This document shows positions 35,402 through 43,494 of a stretch of 64,000 nt of DNA, piece by piece. Source of the DNA: Alphaproteobacteria bacterium. Lineage in GTDB: Bacteria > Pseudomonadota > Alphaproteobacteria > Micropepsales > Micropepsaceae. The translations under genes and the position numbers were made by a program. The stretch's first letter is position 1. Each line of letters opens with the position of its first letter. The stretch is from contig JANYAR010000175.1 in NCBI GenBank assembly GCA_025361185.1, positions 1 to 64,000 of the forward strand. Direction: 5' to 3'. The notes under the pieces were generated by a model that made no database searches, had not been told where the DNA came from, and saw only the letters and a program-made list of their open reading frames with translations.

Positions 35402-36211
35402 GTGAGCGACACGCTATCTACCCTGAACTGGCTGGTGGAAGCCGGCGCCGACGAGGCGATGGCCGAGCAGCCGGTCGACCGGCTTGCGGCCAAGGCGCCA
35501 TCGCCCGCCCGTGCGCCCACGGCATTGGCTGCTTCGCCGATCAGGGCCCAGGCGCGGGCGGAAATTCCCGTCAGCGGCGACATGATCGGCAACGCCCAGG
35601 CGCTGGCCGCCGCCGCCACAAGCCTGGCGGAACTTCAGGCGGCGCTGGAAGCCTTCGACGGCTGCGCCCTGAAACGCACCGCCACCAACACGGTGTTTGC
35701 CGACGGCGTGGCGGCAGGGCGTGTCTTGTTCATCGGCGAAGCGCCGGGGCGCGATGAAGACCGCATCGGCAAGCCTTTCGTCGGCCGCGCCGGGCAATTG
35801 CTCGACAAGATGCTGGCCAGCATCGGGCTGGACCGCAAGACCAACGCCTATATCACCAATGTCATCAACTGGCGCCCGCCCGACAACCGCGATCCCACGC
35901 CCGAGGAAGCAGCCGCCTGCCTGCCCTTCCTGCGCCGCCATATTGAGTTGGCCAATCCCGCTGTGATCATTCTTCTGGGTGCGGTGGCGGCGCGCCATGT
36001 GGTGGGTGTCTCGGACGGGATCATGAAACTGCGGGGCCGCTGGCTGGAATATCGCGTGGGCGAGCATATGGTGCCCCTGATGCCGACCTTGCATCCGGCC
36101 TATCTGCTGCGCCAGCCCGCACACAAAAAACTGGCCTGGCGCGACCTGCAGGCGGTGCGTGATAAAATGCATGCAATCGGGTTGCCCGATACTACGACGC
36201 AGTCTAACTAG
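35402..36211 (+). CDS. Uracil-DNA glycosylase, family 4-like
   Basis: The 269-residue protein has a variable 85-residue N-terminal extension and a family 4/5-like UDG core. Motif 1 is GEAPGRDEDRIGKPFVGRAG, then ITNVINWRPPDNRDPTPEE and the C-terminal LHPAYLLRQP. It removes uracil from DNA in base excision repair. Canonical family 4 enzymes use four cysteines for a 4Fe-4S cluster. Here FDGCALK has only one of the first pair and NWRPP replaces the usual KCRPP, so two of four ligands appear to be missing. It starts at a GTG. Confidence 0.85.
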   Translation: MSDTLSTLNWLVEAGADEAMAEQPVDRLAAKAPSPARAPTALAASPIRAQARAEIPVSGDMIGNAQALAAAATSLAELQAALEAFDGCALKRTATNTVFADGVAAGRVLFIGEAPGRDEDRIGKPFVGRAGQLLDKMLASIGLDRKTNAYITNVINWRPPDNRDPTPEEAAACLPFLRRHIELANPAVIILLGAVAARHVVGVSDGIMKLRGRWLEYRVGEHMVPLMPTLHPAYLLRQPAHKKLAWRDLQAVRDKMHAIGLPDTTTQSN

Positions 36212-36250
36212 ACTCTTCTGCTTCGAAGGACCTTCATCATTCGCGCGCGC

Positions 36251-38011
36251 TTGATTTTTGCTTTCCTGTTGTTCGCCGTCACGGCGGCGCGGGCGGAGCC
36301 TGCCGTGCCCCTGCCGGAAAATTCCATTCCCGCGGCCGCTGCCGCCCCCCAGATACTCAGCGCCGATGACGCAGCGCTCTACCGGCAGATCATGGCGGCG
36401 GAGCGCAATGGTGAAATCGCCCGCGCCAAGACCCTGCTGGCCAAGCTCAGCGACAAATCCCTGGAAGGTTATGCTGACGCCCAGCGGTTCCTGTCGGCCT
36501 CGCCCAGGCACATAACCGTCGCGCCGCTGGTGGAATGGCTGCACCAGTATCGCGACCTGGCCGTCGCCGAGCGCATCTATCGCCTGGCGGTGGCACATTC
36601 GACCAAAAAAGTCCGCCGCCATCGCAAGACCGTGATCGTGGCGGTGGTGACCAATATCCCGGTTCCCAGCGGGGTGGGCCGGCGCACCGGCGGCTATGAA
36701 GACCTGGAACTGCCCGAGCCCTGGCCGTCATCGGAAAGCGCGCGCCGGGCGATGCCGGGAATCCTGGCCGCCATCAAGGCGGGCCAGCCCGACCAGGCGC
36801 TGGCGATCATGCAATCCGTGCAAGCCGGGCCCGCCGACCTTGCCGTGATGGCGCACCGCATCGCCGCATCCTATCGCGCCGAAAGCCGCGACGCCGATGC
36901 TTATAAACTTGCCATCTCCGTATCCGACCCTGATGCCTTAAGGGGCGTGCCGCAATTGATGTGGGATGTGGGCTTTGCCGCCTATCGCTTGGGCGACTGG
37001 GTCAATGCGGAAAGCTGGCTGGAGAAACTGGCCGAAACCGTATCGGCGCAGAACAGCCTGCGCGCCCAAGGCGCGTTCTGGGCGGCGCGCGCCCATATGC
37101 AGTCGGGCGATCCGCAAAAGGTTGTGACCCTGCTGAATTTCGCGGCCGGCAAGCAGCCCAGCTTTTATGGGCAGATCTCCGAACGCATGCTGGGCATAGA
37201 CACGCAGACCGGCTTTGCCGATGCCATTCTCAACCAGGGTGACTTTCACGACCTGATGGCGGCGCCTGCCGCGCACCGCGCCGTGGCGCTGTGGCAGATC
37301 GGCGAAAAGGAATTCGTCGGGCCCGAGCTCAACCGCGCCTTCGTGGACAATAGTGAAAGACTGGACCCCGCCATGTCGGCGCTGGGGCGCGCCATCGGCG
37401 TGCCCAATATCGAACTGCGCGCCGCCGAGGCCAGCGCCGCGCGCGGCATCATGCTGACCGGCCTGTTTCCGGTGCCGCCCTACAATCCCGATGGCGGCTA
37501 CAGGATAGACAATTCGCTGGTGCTGGCCTTTGCCCGCATCGAAAGCCGCTTCCAGACCCAGGCCGTCTCACCGGTCGGCGCGCGCGGGCTGATGCAGGTG
37601 ATGCCGGCCACCGCCGCCAAGCTGGGGGTGAGCAATCCTGACACTTTGTACGAACCGGGCACTTCGCTGGCGGTGGGCCAGCGCTATATCGAACAGCTGC
37701 TGAACCGGCTGGACGGCAATCTGCTGGAGCTGGGCGGCGCCTATAATGCGGGGCCGATGGCGGTGGACCGCTGGCGCATCACCAAGGCGGGCGGCAACGA
37801 TCCGCTGCTGTTCGTGGAAAGCATTCCGGTGGCGGAGACGCGCTCCTATGTGAAGCGGCTGATGCTGTATCACTGGCTCTATCGCCGCCGGTTCGGACAG
37901 GATGCCAAGAGCCTGGAGGAAACCGCCAGCGGCCAATGGCCGACCTACCGGCCCGGCGCGTCGGTGCAGTCGGCCGATGCCTATGGCCTGAAGATCAACA
38001 CCCAGAATTAG
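36251..38011 (+). CDS. Lytic transglycosylase, SLT domain
   Basis: The protein of about 586 residues has a signal peptide (FAFLLFAVTAARA), a long helical superhelix (about 40-400) and a C-terminal SLT domain. The domain carries the catalytic glutamate in ARIESRF, then GLMQVMPATAAKLG and GAYNAGPMAVDRWR. It cleaves peptidoglycan in the periplasm and resembles Slt70-type enzymes. The track start is a TTG. An in-frame ATT at 36239, eight bases after GAAGGA, would give a better basic N-terminus (RARLIFAF). Its end overlaps the convergent GNAT gene by 17 bases. Confidence 0.9.
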   Translation: MIFAFLLFAVTAARAEPAVPLPENSIPAAAAAPQILSADDAALYRQIMAAERNGEIARAKTLLAKLSDKSLEGYADAQRFLSASPRHITVAPLVEWLHQYRDLAVAERIYRLAVAHSTKKVRRHRKTVIVAVVTNIPVPSGVGRRTGGYEDLELPEPWPSSESARRAMPGILAAIKAGQPDQALAIMQSVQAGPADLAVMAHRIAASYRAESRDADAYKLAISVSDPDALRGVPQLMWDVGFAAYRLGDWVNAESWLEKLAETVSAQNSLRAQGAFWAARAHMQSGDPQKVVTLLNFAAGKQPSFYGQISERMLGIDTQTGFADAILNQGDFHDLMAAPAAHRAVALWQIGEKEFVGPELNRAFVDNSERLDPAMSALGRAIGVPNIELRAAEASAARGIMLTGLFPVPPYNPDGGYRIDNSLVLAFARIESRFQTQAVSPVGARGLMQVMPATAAKLGVSNPDTLYEPGTSLAVGQRYIEQLLNRLDGNLLELGGAYNAGPMAVDRWRITKAGGNDPLLFVESIPVAETRSYVKRLMLYHWLYRRRFGQDAKSLEETASGQWPTYRPGASVQSADAYGLKINTQN

Positions 38012-38522
38012 CGGTGACGCGGCCTGAATTTCGTTTCGTATCGAAGCGCATGATGGTTCTTGCATTGCCCAGGTAAGTGACCTCTTCAACGTCCGTCCAG
38101 CCACGTTTTCTGTAATAGTCCGGCAGAGTCCCGGAGGTGAACAGGAATAATTGGTTGTATCCCAAACCATCGACGTAAGAGATGGCGGCGTTCAGCAGCT
38201 TGGTGCCGATCCCCTTGGCGCGGTGGCTCTCGGGCACGAAGAGTTGACCCAGCCACGGCGTAAACTGCGGACGCACAGTCATTTCGTTCATCAGCAAATT
38301 CACTGAGCCGAGGACGGTCGTGTGGGTCATGGCCACCAAGACTCTCGGGAGCGTCAGACTGTGCGCGGCCTGCTCCAGGAAAGCTTCGTAGTGTGCCGGG
38401 GATTCATAGCCTGTAAGCGGTCCCCAATAGTCATACTGATCCGCCGCCATTTGCACGCGCCAAGGCGATGTGGGGTCAAGCGGGTGAATGGATAAGCAAT
38501 CATCCGCCGCGGGCTCCGTCAC
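37995..38522 (-). CDS. GNAT family N-acetyltransferase
   Basis: The 175-residue protein has the GNAT core: LPRVLVAMTHTTVLGSVNLLMNEM, then WLGQLFVPESHRAKGIGTKLLNAAISYVDGLG (the acetyl-CoA loop RAKGIG) and LFLFTSGTLPDYYRKRGW. The substrate is unknown. I chose the GTG at 38522, which overlaps the stop of the DUF1428 gene (GTGA), indicating coupling. The track start at 38555 would overlap that gene more deeply. Confidence 0.82.
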   Translation of the reverse strand: MTEPAADDCLSIHPLDPTSPWRVQMAADQYDYWGPLTGYESPAHYEAFLEQAAHSLTLPRVLVAMTHTTVLGSVNLLMNEMTVRPQFTPWLGQLFVPESHRAKGIGTKLLNAAISYVDGLGYNQLFLFTSGTLPDYYRKRGWTDVEEVTYLGNARTIMRFDTKRNSGRVTANSGC

Positions 38523-38875
38523 ACGCGCCCCATCGTGTGGATCGGCGCAAAGCAACCATAGATGAGGCGCTTGGCATCGAAGGGAATTTCCCCGGAAACC
38601 TCGAAGCGCGCGTCTTCGTGCATCTTTGCCTCGGCCGCATCCAGGCTCGCCTTGTCAGGCCACACTTGCCAGGTGAAGACAATCTTCTCCCCGTCCTTGG
38701 CGTTGACGGCGCGGCGGAAGTCGGTCTGTTTTCCATCGGGGACATTGTCCTCCCAGGACTCCACGATTTCCAGACAGCCATATTCCTTGAACAGCTTCGC
38801 CCCGTTCTGCGCCCATCTGCGATAGGCGTCCCTCTTTTCCGCAGGGACAGGGATTACGAAACCGGCGATGTACAC
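38519..38875 (-). CDS. DUF1428 family protein (YbaA-like)
   Basis: The 118-residue protein reads YIAGFVIPVPAEKRDAYRRWAQNGAKLFKEYGCLEIVESWEDNVPDGKQTDFRRAVNAK and ends DAKRLIYGCFAPI, which is the DUF1428 pattern with its ferredoxin-like dimer fold. Function is unknown. The GTG at 38875, with GAGGAG eight bases upstream, is the best start and fits the family length. Confidence 0.85.
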   Translation of the reverse strand: MYIAGFVIPVPAEKRDAYRRWAQNGAKLFKEYGCLEIVESWEDNVPDGKQTDFRRAVNAKDGEKIVFTWQVWPDKASLDAAEAKMHEDARFEVSGEIPFDAKRLIYGCFAPIHTMGRV

Positions 38876-38936
38876 GGGTCTGCTCCTCGCGATTGCATGG
38901 CCGGGCTCGCAAGCCGGAACTGAGACACTGCCAAAG

Positions 38937-39596
38937 TTAGAGCCTTGCGAGCACACCGGACGGCACGCGCAACGCATGCAGCAACAGCAGCGCCAGTCCG
39001 CGCCAGGCGCTCATGGGCGGGCGGGCGATATTGACGGCGCGGGCGCGCAAGCCCACCAGCCGCCGCCGCCCGATGCGGCGCACCAGGTCGGCATCTTCCA
39101 TATCGGCCAAGGCGCGATAGCCGCCGATCTTCTGATAGAGCCGCTTGGGGATCAAAAGCCCCTGGTCGCCGTAAGGCAGCGCGAAGAGAGAGGTGCGCAA
39201 ATTGGCTTTGAGCTCGGCGCGGCGGGCCTCGCCGCCGAAATCCTCCAGCGCGAAACGGAACACCGCCGCGCGCGGCCGTTCCATCACCGCTTGGCTGATG
39301 AAGGATTCTGCTTCCACTTCCCAGCCCGGCTCCAGCGCCGTCTGCGGATGCAGGAACAACAGCCAATCGCTCTTGGCGGCGGCGGCGCCCTGGGCCAGCT
39401 GCAGACCACGGCCCTTGCGGGCATGAACGACATGGGCCCCCGCCGCATCGGCGATGGCGAGCGTGGCGTCGGTGGACCCGGCATCGCAGACGATCACGTC
39501 CCGCACCACGCCGCGTACCGCCGCCGTGATCAGGCTGTCGAAACAGCGCGGCAGCAAGCGCTCGGAATTGACCGTTGGGATGACGACCGAAATCAT
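38937..39596 (-). CDS. Family 2 glycosyltransferase
   Basis: The 219-residue GT-A protein has ISVVIPTVNSERLLPRCFDSL, VCDAGSTDATLAIADAAGAHVV, KSDWLLFLHPQTALEPGW and a GDQGLLIPKRLYQKIGGYRALADMEDADLVRRI acceptor region. It resembles the short TIGR04283-like glycosyltransferases. The acceptor is unknown, and no sugar-biosynthesis genes adjoin it. A short amphipathic or hydrophobic C-terminus (WRGLALLLLHALRV) may sit on the membrane. Confidence 0.85.
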   Translation of the reverse strand: MISVVIPTVNSERLLPRCFDSLITAAVRGVVRDVIVCDAGSTDATLAIADAAGAHVVHARKGRGLQLAQGAAAAKSDWLLFLHPQTALEPGWEVEAESFISQAVMERPRAAVFRFALEDFGGEARRAELKANLRTSLFALPYGDQGLLIPKRLYQKIGGYRALADMEDADLVRRIGRRRLVGLRARAVNIARPPMSAWRGLALLLLHALRVPSGVLARL

Positions 39597-39755
39597 GACA
39601 CCATCATGACGTGGAGCGGGCCTGGGTGCAAAAACTTTGCGGCGGGGCGGTTACCGGGCCGCACACCCCCTAGCCGCCTTGATTAAACAACAGTAACATT
39701 GTTGCTGCAAAAATAAGCGGCGAAATGGCCGCAATCCAAAAACGAGGGGAACGCC

Positions 39756-40808
39756 ATGAGGACGTCATTGAACATGCTTGCCGTGCTGTTGCTGGGATCG
39801 CTGCCGGCCTATGCCCAGGGCAGCGCCCAACAGGCTGGGCAGGCCGCAGCGGCAGGACGCGCGGCGCAACTGGCCATCGAGGCCGGATCACCCAAGCTCG
39901 CGGTGACGGAAGAAATCCTTCCCTTGCGCATTCCCGGCCACACCTTGGGCGAAACCGAAGGCGTGACAAGGAACAAGGCGGGCCATCTGTTCGTCTATTC
40001 GCGCACCGGCTGGGGCGGCTCCTCGCGCGGCGGCACGGCGGCGCGGCTGTTCGAGTTCGACCAGACCAACAAATACGTCAAGGAATGGCTGCCCGATTCC
40101 TATGGCGCGTCCTTTGCCCATGCCGTGCGCGCCGACGCACAGGGAAATATCTGGGTGGTGGATGAAGGTTCCAACACGGTGCAGAAGGTCGATCCCACCG
40201 GCATGGTGAAGATGGTCCTGGGCCGCAAGCCGGAGTCGATCGACTGGTGGGAAGAGTTTGTCGAACGCGGCGGCAAGGACACCAACATTCACCCCGACGG
40301 CAACATGGGCACCTTCAACCGCCCGACCGATGTGGCGTGGGACGCCGACGGCAACATCTTTGTCTCCGACGGCTACGTCAATTCGCGGGTGGTGAAGATC
40401 TCCAGGGATGGCGTGTGGCAGAAGTCGTTTGGCACTTACGGCACCGGCGACGGCCAGATGAAAATTCCGCATGGCATCGCGGTCCATGACGAGCGGGTCT
40501 ATGTCGCGGACCGCAACAACAGCCGCATTCAGGTGTTCGACCTCAATCTCAATTTCCAGAAATACATTACGGGCGTGGGCCAGCCCTGGAGCGTCCAGGT
40601 CACGCCGAAATACATCTATAGCGGCGACGGCACCGGCAAGATCTACCGGCTCGACCATGACGGCAAGCTGCTGGGCTGGGCCCAGACCAGCCTGGGCCAG
40701 GGCCAGACCGGCTGCCTGATCCATTCGCTGCATGCCGAAGGCGACAATGTGCTCTACAAGGGCGCCTGCTCGTTGTGGAACGTGGAGAAGATTACTTTCA
40801 AAGAGTAG
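39756..40808 (+). CDS. Exported NHL-repeat beta-propeller protein
   Basis: The 350-residue protein has a signal peptide (MRTSLNMLAVLLLGSLPAYAQ) and NHL-type propeller blades such as VRADAQGNIWVVDEGSNTVQKVDPTGMV, NRPTDVAWDADGNIFVSDGYVNSRVVKIS and IPHGIAVHDERVYVADRNNSRIQVFDLN. It is similar in style to peptidyl-alpha-hydroxyglycine lyase-like propellers, but I cannot claim catalysis. It is probably periplasmic or secreted. A REP-like palindrome follows its stop. Confidence 0.82.
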   Translation: MRTSLNMLAVLLLGSLPAYAQGSAQQAGQAAAAGRAAQLAIEAGSPKLAVTEEILPLRIPGHTLGETEGVTRNKAGHLFVYSRTGWGGSSRGGTAARLFEFDQTNKYVKEWLPDSYGASFAHAVRADAQGNIWVVDEGSNTVQKVDPTGMVKMVLGRKPESIDWWEEFVERGGKDTNIHPDGNMGTFNRPTDVAWDADGNIFVSDGYVNSRVVKISRDGVWQKSFGTYGTGDGQMKIPHGIAVHDERVYVADRNNSRIQVFDLNLNFQKYITGVGQPWSVQVTPKYIYSGDGTGKIYRLDHDGKLLGWAQTSLGQGQTGCLIHSLHAEGDNVLYKGACSLWNVEKITFKE

Positions 40809-41156
40809 TACGTCTCTCTCAACATCTATCCGTGTCATCCCCGGCCGAGCGCCGCATAGCGGCGCGAGCGGAAGGGGACCCAGGTTTCGACATCTAGAGG
40901 TGGCGTTACCTGGGTTCCCTTCCCTCGCCGCGCGTGATCGCGCGGCTCGCCGGGAATGACATGGGGGAAACGCCTTCCCGACGTCAGGGTCAACGCCAAG
41001 TACCCACCCTTTACACTGCTGAGGCCCAATTCGAGTATAACAATCGCAAGAACCCCAACTTTTCGGGGCGGCAATAGCAGGCCTCTGAAGCAGGGTTACT
41101 GGTATCCGCTTCAGCGTAATCTACGGACCAGCGATAAACGCAAGCGGGGATAAGCG
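40809..41156. other. Intergenic region with a REP-like element
   Basis: These 348 bases hold the palindrome at 40833-40961 and, beyond it, about 195 bases without a gene. The last part is richer in A/T (TTCGAGTATAACAATCGCAAG) and may carry the promoter of the next gene. No clear boxes were chosen. Confidence 0.4.
40833..40961. repeat. 129-bp REP-like palindrome
   Basis: The element starts TGTCATCCCCGGC and ends GCCGGGAATGACA. It contains CGCCGC-ata-GCGGCG, a GGACCCAGGT/ACCTGGGTTCC pair and CGCGCG-tgat-CGCGCG. The ends match the element after nadC, so both belong to a TGTCAT-ended repeat family. Confidence 0.75.
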
Positions 41157-42017
41157 ATGCTGAGGGGGCAACAAATCCGCGCAGCAATTGCTGCGGCCGT
41201 TTGGATTGGGCTTCTCGTGCCTTTGGCCCGACTGGAAACATCAGCGCCACCACTGCCACAGGCAGCACAAGCCAGCCATGCCAAACCCGATCCCAAAAAG
41301 TGCGAGGAGCGGGATTTCTGGGGACGTACTGTATGCGACCCAGTGGCGGGATATACGGGTATGCTCGCGCTGTTTACTGGTGTCCTGACCCTGGTCAGCA
41401 TCGTTCAAATTGGCTTTCTCATTCGCGCTGATAAAGCTGCCGCAATCAATGCTGAAACCGCCAAACGGCAAATGGCGATAGCCGGCCAGCAAACGGAAAT
41501 CTTGGAGAGGCAAAAGGAAATCCAGCGGCAAGAATTTATCGCTACCCATCGACCAAGACTACGTATGCGGTTGTTGCAAATGGAAAGGCCCGTCTTGGGA
41601 AAGCCCATCGTGGTCAAATACGAGGTCGTGAATATTGGCGAGACCAACGCCCAAATTGTCGACAATACGATCACTATCCGCGTTGACGCCGTTCCCCAGC
41701 CAGAAATACCGGGAGACAGGCCGAAAACCGTTCAACTCAATTTTACGCGGCAGTTCCATTTCGCCAACGACCTCAGGCAAGGTGAGGCGCTGCCTGCCAG
41801 CGGGGAAATAACCACTTTCGACCCGGCTTGGGGCTTCAATGGCCTTGGGGCTTGGTGGGAAAATCGTCTGTTTATAATTGGGATGATTAGATACATGGAC
41901 AATAACGGGGTTTTGCGTAGGACCAGATTCTACAGAGTGGCCACTCAAGACCCCAACCGCTTCGTTTTCCCTCAGTTCGAGACTGCTACGGCCCTCGACC
42001 ACGAATACGAAGACTGA
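41157..42017 (+). CDS. Membrane-anchored protein of unknown function
   Basis: The 286-residue protein has a signal-like N-terminal helix (AAIAAAVWIGLLVPLARL), a second membrane helix at about 65-90 (GMLALFTGVLTLVSIVQIGFLI), a polar coiled segment (ETAKRQMAIAGQQTEILERQKEIQRQEF) and a beta-rich C-terminal domain starting RPRLRMRLLQMERPVLGKPIVVKYEVVNIGETNAQI. The layout resembles uncharacterised proteins with a DUF-like immunoglobulin fold after two helices. Its DNA is less GC-rich than its neighbours. It stands between a REP element and the tandem RNA-like units, so it may be acquired. Confidence 0.6.
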   Translation: MLRGQQIRAAIAAAVWIGLLVPLARLETSAPPLPQAAQASHAKPDPKKCEERDFWGRTVCDPVAGYTGMLALFTGVLTLVSIVQIGFLIRADKAAAINAETAKRQMAIAGQQTEILERQKEIQRQEFIATHRPRLRMRLLQMERPVLGKPIVVKYEVVNIGETNAQIVDNTITIRVDAVPQPEIPGDRPKTVQLNFTRQFHFANDLRQGEALPASGEITTFDPAWGFNGLGAWWENRLFIIGMIRYMDNNGVLRRTRFYRVATQDPNRFVFPQFETATALDHEYED

Positions 42018-42035
42018 CGCCCTAGCTCCCCGCCC

Positions 42036-42153
42036 GGAACCAAACACCGTCTCCGTGTGTTTGCTTATGGTCAGGGGGGCTCCAACCACCCTGGCCATTC
42101 AAAGAAAAGCCTGGCGCACCCAGCCCCCCCCCAGCCCCGCGCCGGGCTTTTTT
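42036..42153 (+). ncRNA. Candidate structured small RNA, copy 1 of a tandem pair
   Basis: There is no gene here. Three hairpins can form: CAAACAC/GTGTTTG (42041-42047 with 42057-42063); GGTCAGGG/CCCTGGCC (42069-42076 with 42089-42096); and a terminator GCCTGGCGC/GCGCCGGGC (42109-42117 with 42139-42147) followed by TTTTTT. The linker ATTCAAAGAAAA between hairpins 2 and 3 is shared with copy 2. No promoter was identified. It could alternatively be the 3' terminator region of the upstream gene. Confidence 0.5.
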
Positions 42154-42181
42154 GTGTCTGAGGCCGACACCACCTGCACCG

Positions 42182-42296
42182 GGAACGAAGGCGCGGCGCT
42201 ATTCGTTTTCCTACAGTCAGGGCGTCCTGAATCGCTCTGGCAATTCGAGGGAAAGCCTGACGTTTTTTAGCCTCTCCGCTCTGGCGTCAGGCTTTT
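42182..42296 (+). ncRNA. Candidate structured small RNA, copy 2 of a tandem pair
   Basis: It has the same order of parts as copy 1: GGAACgaa start; AACGAA/TTCGTT hairpin (42184-42189 with 42202-42207); GTCAGGG/CTCTGGC (42216-42222 with 42235-42241); linker AATTCGAGGGAAA; and terminator GCCTGACG/CGTCAGGC (42255-42262 with 42285-42292) followed by TTTT. Several paired positions differ from copy 1 on both sides, keeping the pairing. This suggests structure is maintained. The RNA family was not recognised. Confidence 0.5.
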
Positions 42297-42341
42297 CTGG
42301 GGCCGAAGCCTCTCCCGGTACACCTCGCCTACCATAATTTT

Positions 42342-42356
42342 GTGCTTGTTTTGTTC
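42342..42356 (+). promoter_or_regulatory. Near-consensus SOS (LexA) box before the radical SAM gene
   Basis: GTGC-TTGTTTT-GTTC differs at one base from the alphaproteobacterial LexA site GTTC-N7-GTTC. A TATATA box lies at 42368-42373, and the site covers the -35 region. The ATG follows at 42383, so the transcript would be almost leaderless. Confidence 0.5.
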
Positions 42357-42382
42357 TTATTTTTGGGTATATAGTCCCAAAT

Positions 42383-43486
42383 ATGACAACCGTCCTGAAC
42401 ACCACCATCCGGCCCGAGCTGCTGCGCGGGCGCGGGGCCGTCTCCAACGCCGTGGGACGCTATGAAAAGCAGACCCGGGTGCTGCTGGATGATGGTTGGG
42501 ACGATGGCTGGCGGGCGGACGACGATACCCCTCCCCCAATCCGCACTGAGGTGATCCACGACGCCACCCGCACGATCATCGCCCACAACAAGTCGCCCGA
42601 CCTTTCCTTCAACCAGTCGATCAATCCCTATCGGGGCTGCGAGCATGGCTGCATCTATTGTTTCGCCCGGCCCACTCACGCCTATCTGGGCATGTCGCCG
42701 GGGGTGGATTTTGAATCCCGCCTGTTCGCCAAGCCTAACGCGGCGGCGCTGCTGGCCAAGGAATTGAGCGCGCCAGGCTATGTGCCGCAGGTGATCGCCA
42801 TGGGCACCAACACCGATCCCTATCAGCCGCTGGAAAAAAAGATGCGCATCACGCGAAGCATCCTGGAAGTGCTGCGCGAGTTCCGCCATCCCGTCGCCAT
42901 CGTCACCAAATCGCCCCTGATCCTGCGCGATCTGGATATCCTGTCGGACATGGCCGCCATGGGCCTGGTCAAGGCGGCGCTGTCGATCACCACCTTGGAC
43001 CGCCGCCTGGCGCGGATGATGGAGCCGCGCGCCGGCACGCCCACGCGGCGGCTGCAGGCCATTCAAGGATTGGCCGATGCCGGCATTCCGGCGGGTGTGA
43101 TGTTCGCCCCCGCCATTCCGGCGCTGAACGACCATGAGATGGAAGCGGTGCTGAACGCCGCCGCCGGCCATGGCGCGCGCAGCGCCGGCTATGTCCTGCT
43201 GCGCCTGCCGCTGGAGATCAAGGATCTGTTCCGCGAATGGCTGGAGGTGAATGTGCCCGACCGCGCCAGACATGTGATGGCGCTGGTGCGCTCCATGCGC
43301 GGCGGCAAGGATTATGACGCCAACTGGAACAGCCGCATGACCGGAACCGGGCCATATGCCCAGGTCATGGCGCGCCGCTTCCACATGGCGGTGAAGCGGC
43401 TGGAACTGAACCGCACCCGGGAGCCGCTGGCCGTCCACAGGTTCAAGCGCCCCACCCGGCTTGGAGATCAGCTCGCGCTTTTCTAA
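42383..43486 (+). CDS. Radical SAM protein, PA0069/spore photoproduct lyase-like
   Basis: The 367-residue protein has the radical SAM cluster motif CEHGCIYCFARPTHAYLG. It also has INPYRGCEHGC, MGTNTDPYQPLEKKMRITRSILEVL and PVAIVTKSPLILRDLD, as in PA0069-like proteins related to SplB. Function is not established; DNA-related repair is a guess from the similarity and from the candidate SOS box just upstream. Length is normal. rnhB starts nine bases after the stop. Confidence 0.85.
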   Translation: MTTVLNTTIRPELLRGRGAVSNAVGRYEKQTRVLLDDGWDDGWRADDDTPPPIRTEVIHDATRTIIAHNKSPDLSFNQSINPYRGCEHGCIYCFARPTHAYLGMSPGVDFESRLFAKPNAAALLAKELSAPGYVPQVIAMGTNTDPYQPLEKKMRITRSILEVLREFRHPVAIVTKSPLILRDLDILSDMAAMGLVKAALSITTLDRRLARMMEPRAGTPTRRLQAIQGLADAGIPAGVMFAPAIPALNDHEMEAVLNAAAGHGARSAGYVLLRLPLEIKDLFREWLEVNVPDRARHVMALVRSMRGGKDYDANWNSRMTGTGPYAQVMARRFHMAVKRLELNRTREPLAVHRFKRPTRLGDQLALF

Positions 43487-43494
43487 AAGGGTGC

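Noticed and set aside
42104-42296. Reading the two hairpin units as simple gene terminators
   Set aside because: One terminator could serve the upstream gene, but a second full unit with the same three-hairpin order needs another explanation. Kept as a finding, not settled.
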